Shown here piece after piece: positions 1 through 5,940 of a DNA stretch of 9,664 nt; position 1 is the stretch's first letter, and each line of letters begins with the position of its first letter. Both the position numbers and the translations under genes were made by a program. The notes beneath the pieces are model-generated. The model saw nothing but the letters and a program-made list of their open reading frames with translations. It was not told the origin of the DNA and searched no databases. Origin of the DNA: Candidatus Hydrogenedentota bacterium (lineage in GTDB: Bacteria; Hydrogenedentota; Hydrogenedentia; Hydrogenedentales; JAEUWI01); contig JAUIKJ010000082.1 of NCBI GenBank assembly GCA_030430835.1, forward strand, positions 1 through 9,664, given 5' to 3'.

Positions 1-1285
1 CCCGGGCCACCCATTTCTGTTCCACCTGGCTGCCGGCATGCGACCAGCGCCCCGCCAGCAGGATCGTCTCCGAGGACATCCCGTTGGAGTCCACGCCGCT
101 TTCCACGGTGATCTCCGGCGCGGTGTAGGCCATCGTAATTTGCGCATCCTGGATCTGTGCCGCTGCGAAGTCGTTCTCGGAGGCATCGAAGAAGCCGATC
201 GCCGCGCTCTTCATCAACCCATCGATACCCCCGCCGGGATCGACCGTACTGCCGAGGTCAACATAGACATTGTAGTTACGATCGCCGGATCGCAAGCCAT
301 CGGAGTAGAGCCGAATGCCGTTACCCCCCGCGTCCTCGGCCTCGCCGAGGACCGCGCCCGCCGGACTGCCACCCTCCTCCGCCGGAATCTCCAGTGCCAG
401 CACGGTACTCTCCGCGCGCGCGGGATCCGTCCCCGACACCCGCGTTTCGTACGCGTCCAGTATCCCGTCCCCATCCCCATCCACATCCGGCGCGACATCC
501 GCCGCCGCATCGATCTCGGGAGAGATGTTCCCGAGAATACCCGCCGTCCCCGTGATGAAGGACCACACGCGCAGGAAGTGAAACTGCGTGATGCCTGCGG
601 GCGCGCCACTGCCATCCACCGCCCAGGCAATATCAAAGGCGTCGCCCCCACCGCTACCCGCGCTCAACCCCACGGTGAAAGGATCGTCCGGCCGCAGGTA
701 GTTGTCCAGGTATTCCTTCTGCGTCGGCGTCAATTCGGCGTAGCCCCAGTCGAACTCGGCGTCGTCGTTCCCGGTATCGCCGTCGATCGCGTTCGGATTC
801 TGGATGGTCCCCGCCAGGGGCGGCGACGGATTGCTGATGCCGCCGGGCACCACCGACTGCGCGAAGCTGCGGCTGCCTGGAATGACGTACCATGGATCGT
901 CGGCGAGGCCGTTGTTGTTCACATCCTCGCTGATCTCGATCAGCCCCGGCTCGGACCACTTCACCCCCGGATTGCCGCCCGCCCAGAAGGAATTGCTGAA
1001 GACGATGCAATCCAGCCCCATCGGGTTGAGCGGATCGTCGGTGACCGGTGTGTCGAAGCGCAGGGTGACGTAGCTGCCCGTCGTGCCCAGCGAGGCCGAG
1101 CCCGCGTTGCCCGGTACGGAAGGGCCGCCCCCCAACGGCTTCCCGATCGTGCGCGATAGGTCCTCAAAGCCCACAACCGGATCGATGGACACATGATCGA
1201 CAACCGCATCCGCCCAGGGATCTTCCGCGTGTGCGATGGGTGAGAGCAGACCCGCAAGACAAATGAGTAAGAACCGCTGCCGCAT
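1..1285 (-). CDS. Cobalamin-riboswitch-controlled exported protein, partial (C-terminus beyond left edge)
   Basis: The minus frame is open from ATG 1285 to the window edge, giving 428 codons without a stop. Residues 1-20 form a typical Sec signal peptide (basic start, hydrophobic core, SPIAHA before the predicted cleavage at 20/21). Residues 28-100 have the style of secreted beta-rich surface proteins (VVGFEDL, SLGTTGSYVTLRFDTPV, DPLNPMGLDCIVFSNSF), followed by ISEDVNNNGLADDPWYVIPGS (split at 118-138) and a Gly-rich GSGGGDAFDIAWAVDGSG. Residues 267-288 hold DVDGDGDGILDAYET, a thrombospondin type 3-like calcium-binding repeat. There are no membrane segments after the signal peptide. The start is supported by GAGGGG six bases upstream; an in-frame ATG at 1291 is too close to that site. 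A cobalamin riboswitch lies in the leader, so expression should fall when B12 is plentiful. I recall loosely similar exported proteins in B12-regulated loci of other bacteria, but I cannot name a family. A role in surface capture of corrinoids is inference. Confidence 0.85.
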   Translation of the reverse strand, partial: MRQRFLLICLAGLLSPIAHAEDPWADAVVDHVSIDPVVGFEDLSRTIGKPLGGGPSVPGNAGSASLGTTGSYVTLRFDTPVTDDPLNPMGLDCIVFSNSFWAGGNPGVKWSEPGLIEISEDVNNNGLADDPWYVIPGSRSFAQSVVPGGISNPSPPLAGTIQNPNAIDGDTGNDDAEFDWGYAELTPTQKEYLDNYLRPDDPFTVGLSAGSGGGDAFDIAWAVDGSGAPAGITQFHFLRVWSFITGTAGILGNISPEIDAAADVAPDVDGDGDGILDAYETRVSGTDPARAESTVLALEIPAEEGGSPAGAVLGEAEDAGGNGIRLYSDGLRSGDRNYNVYVDLGSTVDPGGGIDGLMKSAAIGFFDASENDFAAAQIQDAQITMAYTAPEITVESGVDSNGMSSETILLAGRWSHAGSQVEQKWVAR

Positions 1286-1286
1286 G

Positions 1287-1370
1287 ACCATCCCCTCGAT
1301 GGTGGACGGCGCAGCGAGGGCAGGGGAATCCTTCGCCGGGGCGTCGCGCGCAAGACGCGAAACGTCCACC
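1287..1370 (-). promoter_or_regulatory. Putative riboswitch expression platform around the ribosome binding site
   Basis: Between the riboswitch and ATG 1285 there are three competing pairings, read on the minus strand. ACCATC (1303-1298) and GATGGT (1292-1287) form a 6-bp hairpin with the Shine-Dalgarno GAGGG in its 5-nt loop. CCCTCG (1320-1315) is complementary to CGAGGG (1298-1293), which is the Shine-Dalgarno itself. GGTGGACG (1370-1363) is complementary to CGTCCACC (1308-1301), and this pairing would break the small hairpin. I see no hairpin followed by a T-run, so control of translation initiation is more likely than termination. The complementarities are seen; the switching role is inferred. 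Confidence 0.5.
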
Positions 1371-1420
1371 GGCTCTTCCCGCGAAAGCCCGGAACCGCGC
1401 CGTATTCTGGCGCCACGCTA

Positions 1421-1605
1421 CTGGCAGGTCTTCGGACTTGCAGGCGGGCGGCATCGCGCCGCGTTCCTACCGGACTCCGCTTCCCAGTCCCAACCCAGGG
1501 GACCAGTGCGCACGTTGAGTCTTTCGTTCCTGCTTACCGCTGCGGGGCAGCTCCGGACTTTCACCGGATTCCCTCTTCGCGCCCGATGCATGGCGATGCA
1601 CCGAA
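1421..1605 (-). promoter_or_regulatory. Cobalamin (adenosylcobalamin-type) riboswitch
   Basis: The minus strand carries the conserved core of class I cobalamin riboswitches at 1575-1531: GGAATCCGGTGAAAGTCCGG, then AGCTGCCCCGCAGCGGTAAGC split around the junction. Further on are CTGGGAAG and GTAGGAA, and then the B12 box AAGTCCGAAGACCTGCC at 1439-1423. Order, spacing and sequence fit the family well. The 5' boundary near 1605 is approximate. The element begins just downstream of a strong minus-strand promoter and ends about 135 bases before ATG 1285, so it sits in the leader of the exported protein gene. Known members bind cobalamin and repress the downstream gene. Confidence 0.95.
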
Positions 1606-1624
1606 CGAACCAGCAACAACCATC

Positions 1625-1653
1625 AGTATAAGCCGGGCCGGAAAGGCTGTCAA
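1625..1653 (-). promoter_or_regulatory. Sigma70-type promoter for the riboswitch transcript
   Basis: On the minus strand, TTGACA (1653-1648) and TATACT (1630-1625) are separated by exactly 17 bases. The -35 is perfect and the -10 matches at five of six positions. Transcription would start near 1618, just ahead of the riboswitch, giving a leader of about 330 nt. Confidence 0.8.
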
Positions 1654-1669
1654 CGCGTCCGGTGCCGGA

Positions 1670-1698
1670 TTGGCGAATAGCGCTAAAAATGGTATGCT
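1670..1698 (+). promoter_or_regulatory. Candidate sigma70-type promoter for the aldose 1-epimerase gene
   Basis: TTGGCG (1670-1675) and TATGCT (1693-1698) are 17 bases apart, each matching four of six consensus positions. It would start transcription near 1705, leaving a short leader of about 33 nt before ATG 1738. It lies back to back with the minus-strand riboswitch promoter, with 16 bases between the two -35 boxes. Confidence 0.45.
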
Positions 1699-1737
1699 GC
1701 CCGCCCAGAAACCAACTCTGTACGGGGAGAGCGTGCC

Positions 1738-2865
1738 ATGTTCAAGCAAGGTGTGATGGTGGTCGCGGCCTGCGCGTCGCTGCTGTTGGGCTGTGCAACC
1801 GTCGAGGCGGAGGATACGGTCGCGCCATCGGCGGCCGTGGAGGCCTTCGGACAGACGCCCGAGGGTCAGGCCGTCGATCTCTACACCCTGACCAACAGCA
1901 ATGGCCTGCGCGCGCGCATCATGACCTATGGCGCGCTGCTCGTCTCAATGGAAGTGCCGGACCGCGATGGCACGCTTGCGGACGTGGTACTCGGTTTCGA
2001 TTCTCTGGAAGACTATCTCGCCGGGCACCCCTACTTCGGCGCGACCGTCGGCCGCTATGCGAACCGCATCGCCCTCGGCAAGTTCAGCATCGAAGGCACG
2101 GAGTACACTCTCGCCACGAACAACGCGCCGAACCACCTGCACGGTGGCAACGTCGGCTTCGACAAGCGGGTCTGGGCCGCCGAGATCGCAGAGGTCGAAA
2201 ACGGCGCCGCAGTGACGTTTTCTTACACCAGCCCCGACGGTGAAGAAGGCTATCCCGGCACGGTCACGAGCCAGGTGACCTACACCCTAACGAATGACAA
2301 CGAACTGAAGGTCGGCTACAAAGCGACAACCGACAAGGCGACGCACGTCAACCTCACGCACCACAGCTACTTTAACCTCGCAGGCCAGGGCAACGGCGAT
2401 ATTCTCAGCCATGTGCTCACCGTCGAAGCGGATCACTACACGCCGACGGATGCCACCTACATCCCCACCGGCGAGATCGCACCGGTGGCCAACACGCCCT
2501 TCGACTTCACTGCCCCACACACGATGGGCGAACGCATCGGACAGGTCGAAGGCGGCTACGACCTGAACTATGTGCTGAACAGTAAGGACGACGCCGTGGC
2601 GCTGGCCGCGAAGGTCTATGAGCCCACCACCGGCCGTGTGATGGAGGTCTGGACGGACGAGCCGGGCCTCCAGTTCTACACCGGCAATTTCCTCGACGGC
2701 ACGCTCACGGGCAAGGCGGGCAAGGTGTACAACAAGAACTTCGGCTTCTGCCTCGAGGCCCAGCGCTTCCCCGACACACCGAACCGACCCAACTTCCCCA
2801 CCTCGCTGCTGCATCCGGGCGAGACCTATACGCAAACCACGGTGCACAAGTTCTACACGAAGTAA
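1738..2865 (+). CDS. galM: Aldose 1-epimerase (galactose mutarotase), lipoprotein
   Basis: Interconverts the alpha and beta anomers of aldoses such as galactose or glucose. Family motifs occur in order in the 375 residues: NRIALGKF (109-116), NHLHGG (132-137), THHSYFNLAGQG (207-218) with the likely catalytic acid His209, GGYDLNYVL (272-280) with a sugar-binding Asp275, and CLEAQRFPDTPN (338-349) with the likely catalytic base Glu340. Length is normal for the family with an added leader. The N-terminus has a hydrophobic stretch ending in LLLGC with Cys19, a lipobox, so the enzyme is probably a periplasmic or surface lipoprotein rather than cytosolic. GGGGAGA at 1724-1730 gives good spacing to ATG 1738. 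The gene is monocistronic here: its neighbour downstream is convergent. An envelope location suits use of sugars released from extracellular polysaccharides; the exact sugar cannot be told. Confidence 0.93.
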   Translation: MFKQGVMVVAACASLLLGCATVEAEDTVAPSAAVEAFGQTPEGQAVDLYTLTNSNGLRARIMTYGALLVSMEVPDRDGTLADVVLGFDSLEDYLAGHPYFGATVGRYANRIALGKFSIEGTEYTLATNNAPNHLHGGNVGFDKRVWAAEIAEVENGAAVTFSYTSPDGEEGYPGTVTSQVTYTLTNDNELKVGYKATTDKATHVNLTHHSYFNLAGQGNGDILSHVLTVEADHYTPTDATYIPTGEIAPVANTPFDFTAPHTMGERIGQVEGGYDLNYVLNSKDDAVALAAKVYEPTTGRVMEVWTDEPGLQFYTGNFLDGTLTGKAGKVYNKNFGFCLEAQRFPDTPNRPNFPTSLLHPGETYTQTTVHKFYTK

Positions 2866-2936
2866 GGTGGTATGTCGCAGACGGGACAATTGGATTCGAC
2901 CAGATTGACAGTTTGGCATCCGACCTTCTGGAAAGA

Positions 2937-3082
2937 CGTCATTCCCGCGAAGGCGGGAATCCAGAGATCGTACAACGAAATCTCGGCATCGAGATTCCGC
3001 GGCAAGTTCGGACAGGAAACTTGAATTCGATTGCGCCTGAGGGCGCGTCGCGCACTGGATTCCCGCCTTCGCGGGAATGACG
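2937..3082. repeat. MITE-like element, copy 1, with 28-bp terminal inverted repeats
   Basis: The arms 2937-2964 and 3055-3082 are perfect inverted repeats of 28 bp. Each arm is itself a hairpin of the form ATTCCCGC-GAAG-GCGGGAAT. The 90-bp interior encodes nothing and holds a further small hairpin, AATCTCG-GCAT-CGAGATT (2979-2996). It shares 34 bp with copy 2 (2937-2970 equals the reverse complement of 8133-8166), so the two copies lie in opposite orientations. It sits between the stops of the converging epimerase and aminotransferase genes. Short ATTCCCGC...GCGGGAAT repeats of this type are widespread in bacteria, and the dRS3 repeats of Neisseria look similar. No target-site duplication is obvious. 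Confidence 0.88.
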
Positions 3083-3105
3083 CATTACCAGTTGTCTCGT
3101 GGGTG

Positions 3106-4407
3106 TTACCGCAACGTGTACGCGATCGCATCCGCCATGATTTCAAGCGCGGCCTCGATGCGCTCCACTTCCTCGAAGCCGTAGGAAATCCGCAACTGCC
3201 GTCTTCCAGTTTCGATCAGATCGCCCGCACGGTGCACGCAGTATTCCCCGGGTATGTAAATCACCCGCGGTCCGTCCGGCGCACCCGCCGCAGTCCGGCT
3301 CAAGAACGCAAAGAAGCGCGACTTCGTGTGGGTCTCCACATCGCGTAGCGTGAGGTAATAATAGAAGCCCGCTTCTCCACCGCGTAAATCTTCAAGGTAT
3401 TCGCCGAGGCAACGCTCGATCGCGGCACGGACCCGCTCCGACTTCTCGCGATAGCCCGCATTCACCCGCGCGAGCTGACCGTCAATCCGGTGATCCAGCA
3501 GCCACGCCGCGATCTCCTGCGTAATAATCGGGCCACACAGACCGATGTCGCTCGTGCGCTGCACCACGGCATCAAAGAAGGGGCCGGGACGCCCGATCAT
3601 GTGCCCCACGCGCAGGGCCGGCGCGAAGACTTTCGAGAGCGTGCCGAATTCATACACGATGCCGAGGTTATCGTGACGGAGTCCCGACTCGAAGGCGGGC
3701 ATCGTCGGGTCATGCGTCAGCAACTCGTAGGCCGTATCGAAGAAAACGGGAATCTTGCGGTCCTGTTCCAGCGAAAAGCGCTCGGCAAGTTCCACGATGC
3801 GGCGCCGGCGCGCATTCGACAGCACGGAACAGGTCGGGTTATTCACGGTAACGAAGTAGAAGAAGGCAATCTCCATCGCGCGGTCGCCCAGTTCCAGCAG
3901 CTTCGCTTCGAGCACATCGGTCCGCACCCCCGCTGCATCTTCCGGCACCGCAAGAATCTCGAAGCCCTTCCGCTCCAGGCTGTCGCAATAGATGTAATAC
4001 AGCGGGTCCGAGGTCACCACGATGCCCGGGCCCAACAGATCACCCACCGCGTCCAGCAAACTCGTTGACCCCGCGGCCCCGGCCGCGATGGCAAGTTCAT
4101 CGATCGCCGCCGCATCCAACCCGCCGATCGCGCGCCGCGCGTAGAAGCGGCGCAATGCGGCATGCAGGTTCTCCGCGCCCCCCGGCCCGCCATAGTTGAA
4201 GGGTTGGCGGTGCGTCGTGGGATCCGCAATCACCGCATCCAGCGCTTCCGCAATCGCGGTACGCGGAATCGTGGCTTCGTTCACATAGCCCACGCCCAGA
4301 TTAATGTCGACGCCATCCCGAAACTCGGTCGCGAAGGCCGCCGTCATCGCGTTCACCGGCGCGGGTATCGTCGAAGCCACGCCGTAGGGAGAAAAACGAA
4401 ATTCCAT
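3106..4407 (-). CDS. PLP-dependent aminotransferase, class I/II fold
   Basis: A cytosolic fold type I PLP enzyme of 433 residues, a usual length, with no signal peptide. Visible landmarks are the N-terminal INLGVGYVNE (35-44), FNYGGPGG (70-77), the aromatic stacking region DPLYYIY (134-140), VNNPT with Asn190, FFDTAYELL with Asp224 binding the pyridine nitrogen and Tyr227, the Schiff-base lysine in TLSKVFAPALRVGHMIG (Lys259, Arg266 for phosphate), and QLRISYGF with the carboxylate-binding Arg407. All catalytic residues are present, so it should be active. The overall style resembles the 2-aminoadipate/MocR-type aminotransferase group, but the amino donor and acceptor cannot be assigned. Its ATG lies 10 nt after the sulfatase stop; the nearest purine-rich site (GAAGAG, 4421-4426) is 13 nt upstream, inside the sulfatase end. 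Translational coupling to the sulfatase is therefore likely. The two functions have no obvious metabolic link. Confidence 0.88.
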   Translation of the reverse strand: MEFRFSPYGVASTIPAPVNAMTAAFATEFRDGVDINLGVGYVNEATIPRTAIAEALDAVIADPTTHRQPFNYGGPGGAENLHAALRRFYARRAIGGLDAAAIDELAIAAGAAGSTSLLDAVGDLLGPGIVVTSDPLYYIYCDSLERKGFEILAVPEDAAGVRTDVLEAKLLELGDRAMEIAFFYFVTVNNPTCSVLSNARRRRIVELAERFSLEQDRKIPVFFDTAYELLTHDPTMPAFESGLRHDNLGIVYEFGTLSKVFAPALRVGHMIGRPGPFFDAVVQRTSDIGLCGPIITQEIAAWLLDHRIDGQLARVNAGYREKSERVRAAIERCLGEYLEDLRGGEAGFYYYLTLRDVETHTKSRFFAFLSRTAAGAPDGPRVIYIPGEYCVHRAGDLIETGRRQLRISYGFEEVERIEAALEIMADAIAYTLR

Positions 4408-4417
4408 CTTCAGTGCG

Positions 4418-5671
4418 TCACTCTTCGGCCACCGGCCACCAGTCCTGAATCCACGCCGCCATCTTCTTCACCCGCTTCGGCTCGGCAGCCGCGAGGTCCT
4501 TTGTTTCGAAGGGATCGTTCACGATGTGGTACAACGCCGGTGCCTCGTCTTTCTTGTGCGGCAAAATCAGTTTCCAGTCGCCATCAATGCACCAGCGGTA
4601 TTCGAGGCTCGTCTCCGGCTTCGTGATGTCCACCGCGTCGTGCGCGAAGATCTCGCCGAAGATGCGATCGCGCTTCACGGGCTTCCCTGCACACACCGGC
4701 AAGAGATCGATGCCGGGAAGTTCGTGGTCCGGCTCCACGCCTGCCACCCCGAGGATCGTCGGAATTAGGTCCAGACTCATCACCAGCGTCTCATCATCGC
4801 GCATCGGCGCTATCGTGCCCGGCCAATTCAGGATTACCGGCGTCCGCAACCCGCCGTCGTAAGGCGATCGCTTGCTCCGCGGCGCAAAACGCGGGCTATC
4901 CTCCATCTGTATCCAGCCGTTGTCTGTCACATAGACCACCAGCGTGTTCTCCCGAAGGCCACGGGCCTCGAGCAGTTCCATCACCTCACCCACAGTCTCA
5001 TCGAACCATTCGCACATCGCCCAGTACTTCGCGACATGTTCCGAGCGGCCTTCCTTGCGGTACTTCGCCAGGAAGCGCTCCGGCGGATTGTGCGGCGTGT
5101 GCGGCAGGAAGGGTGCGTACCACAGAAAGAAGGGCCGGTCCCCCGCTTCGTCGAAGAAGTCCACGATCGGCTGGAGTCCTTCCCGGCCGATCTTGAGCCC
5201 CTCATCCCCATGCCGGCCGCCGCGCGCCGTGTCGCCGTGGGTCATGCCGCTGGTGAATCCGCCCAGCCGGTAATTCCCCTCCCACCACTTGCCGGTCTGC
5301 ATGCTGAGATAGTTCTTCTCCGCCAGCAGCGTCGGCAAGGTTGTCGCCGCTTCGATGTGCTGGAGCATCAGGTGCCGGTCCACGCCCTCCGGCGGATCGT
5401 TCGAGGTGATCGCGTGCTGATGCGGATACAGCCCGGTCACGAGCGTGGCCAGACTGCAGCGGCACAGGCTGCCTGGCACATAGCCGCGCGTGAAAAGCGC
5501 ACCTTCTTCGGCGAGCCGATCAATGTTCGGCGTCTGAATCGCCTCGTGATCCATGAAGCTGTAATCGGTCCACGCCTGATCGTCGCTAATAAGCATAACC
5601 ACGTTGGGCGGCGGCGCCGCACGGGCACCCGTACCAATCACCAATAGGGCCACGACGACAATTCTTCTCAT
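4418..5671 (-). CDS. Exported sulfatase-like hydrolase with a non-canonical formylglycine motif
   Basis: Family S1 sulfatase of the alkaline phosphatase superfamily, 417 residues, hydrolysing sulfate esters in the envelope or outside the cell. A Sec signal peptide covers about residues 1-18 (MRRIVVVALLVIGTGARA). Metal and active-site motifs are NVVMLISDDQ (Asp30, Asp31), TPNIDRLAEEGALFTRGY (48-64), TGKWW (Lys128), LPHTPHNPP (His191, His194), YVTDNGW (Asp250, Asn251) and RSPYDGGLRTP (268-278). The site normally read CxPSR is C-R-C-S-L here (70-74): the Cys that becomes formylglycine is kept, but the Pro and Arg of the classic maturation motif are not. ATG 5671 is preferred over upstream in-frame ATGs (for example 5845) because AGGGAGGG lies five bases before it and the signal peptide begins exactly there. 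It is the first gene of an operon with the aminotransferase. The sulfated substrate is unknown; algal or mucin-like polysaccharides would be typical. Confidence 0.92.
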   Translation of the reverse strand: MRRIVVVALLVIGTGARAAPPPNVVMLISDDQAWTDYSFMDHEAIQTPNIDRLAEEGALFTRGYVPGSLCRCSLATLVTGLYPHQHAITSNDPPEGVDRHLMLQHIEAATTLPTLLAEKNYLSMQTGKWWEGNYRLGGFTSGMTHGDTARGGRHGDEGLKIGREGLQPIVDFFDEAGDRPFFLWYAPFLPHTPHNPPERFLAKYRKEGRSEHVAKYWAMCEWFDETVGEVMELLEARGLRENTLVVYVTDNGWIQMEDSPRFAPRSKRSPYDGGLRTPVILNWPGTIAPMRDDETLVMSLDLIPTILGVAGVEPDHELPGIDLLPVCAGKPVKRDRIFGEIFAHDAVDITKPETSLEYRWCIDGDWKLILPHKKDEAPALYHIVNDPFETKDLAAAEPKRVKKMAAWIQDWWPVAEE

Positions 5672-5676
5672 TTCGT

Positions 5677-5684
5677 CCCTCCCT
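5677..5684 (-). promoter_or_regulatory. Ribosome binding site deciding the sulfatase start
   Basis: The minus strand reads AGGGAGGG, five bases before ATG 5671. It is a strong Shine-Dalgarno and selects this start over longer in-frame versions that would place about 58 unlikely residues ahead of the signal peptide. Confidence 0.8.
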
Positions 5685-5837
5685 TGGACGCCCGGGCTTC
5701 GTGGGCTGTCCCCGTCCCGCCACGATAGCAGGCACGGTCTGGATCGCGCACGCTTTTCTAAGCCTCTGTGAACCCGTCGGTTACCCATCCAGACGCACGC
5801 ACAGCAAGCATACACAACAGCAGACACACCCTTTCCT

Positions 5838-5877
5838 AAGAACAACTTTTAAATCCCTTGATTTGACTTTTGTTCTT
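5838..5877. promoter_or_regulatory. 40-bp interrupted palindrome, candidate operator
   Basis: Two pairs of inverted arms share one centre between 5857 and 5858. The outer arms are AAGAACAA (5838-5845) and TTGTTCTT (5870-5877); the inner arms are AAATC (5851-5855) and GATTT (5860-5864). Counting one more pair between them, 14 of 20 positions are symmetric. The site is AT-rich in a GC-rich genome and overlaps the -35 of the candidate plus-strand promoter, between the divergent sulfatase and pseudopilin genes. A regulator binding site is inferred. Confidence 0.45.
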
Positions 5878-5887
5878 TTGTTAAGAT
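5858..5887 (+). promoter_or_regulatory. Candidate promoter for the pseudopilin operon
   Basis: TTGATT (5858-5863) and TAAGAT (5882-5887) are 18 bases apart, within the most AT-rich stretch of the window and about 50 bases before the pseudopilin start. The TTGACT at 5863 looks better alone but has no -10 at proper spacing. Confidence 0.4.
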
Positions 5888-5895
5888 CCCTTAAC
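5880..5895. promoter_or_regulatory. Small inverted repeat over the -10 region
   Basis: GTTAAG-ATCC-CTTAAC is a perfect 6-bp inverted repeat with a 4-base centre that covers the candidate -10 box. It could be a second operator or a transcript-start hairpin; the sequence alone cannot tell. Confidence 0.35.
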
Positions 5896-5927
5896 TCTTG
5901 CTTGACCAACCTTCCACCCATGCATTC

Positions 5928-5932
5928 GGAGA
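5928..5932 (+). promoter_or_regulatory. Ribosome binding site deciding the pseudopilin start
   Basis: GGAGA ends eight bases before ATG 5941. An alternative in-frame ATG at 5920 lies upstream of this site and would put seven extra residues before the prepilin leader, so 5941 is preferred. Confidence 0.65.
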
Positions 5933-5940
5933 TTTCCCAC

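Noticed and set aside
38..1159. Long plus-strand open frame of 373 codons
   Set aside because: It is exactly codon-antisense to the minus-strand riboswitch gene, lacks a ribosome binding site and has an Arg- and Pro-rich composition typical of GC-rich shadows. The minus frame has the signal peptide, riboswitch and promoter.
2937..3082. CRISPR-like repeat structure
   Set aside because: The repeats are inverted, only two per locus, with no regular spacers or cas genes; a MITE-like element explains them better.
2853..3146. Small minus-strand frame with peptide WIPAFAGMT
   Set aside because: This peptide is a translation of the repeat arms and is a well-known false annotation product of such elements. 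There is no Shine-Dalgarno or independent support.
5701..5940. N-terminal extension of the pseudopilin frame
   Set aside because: The extra 80 codons have no ribosome binding site and would bury the prepilin leader, which must be near the N-terminus to be processed. ATG 5941 has a good Shine-Dalgarno.
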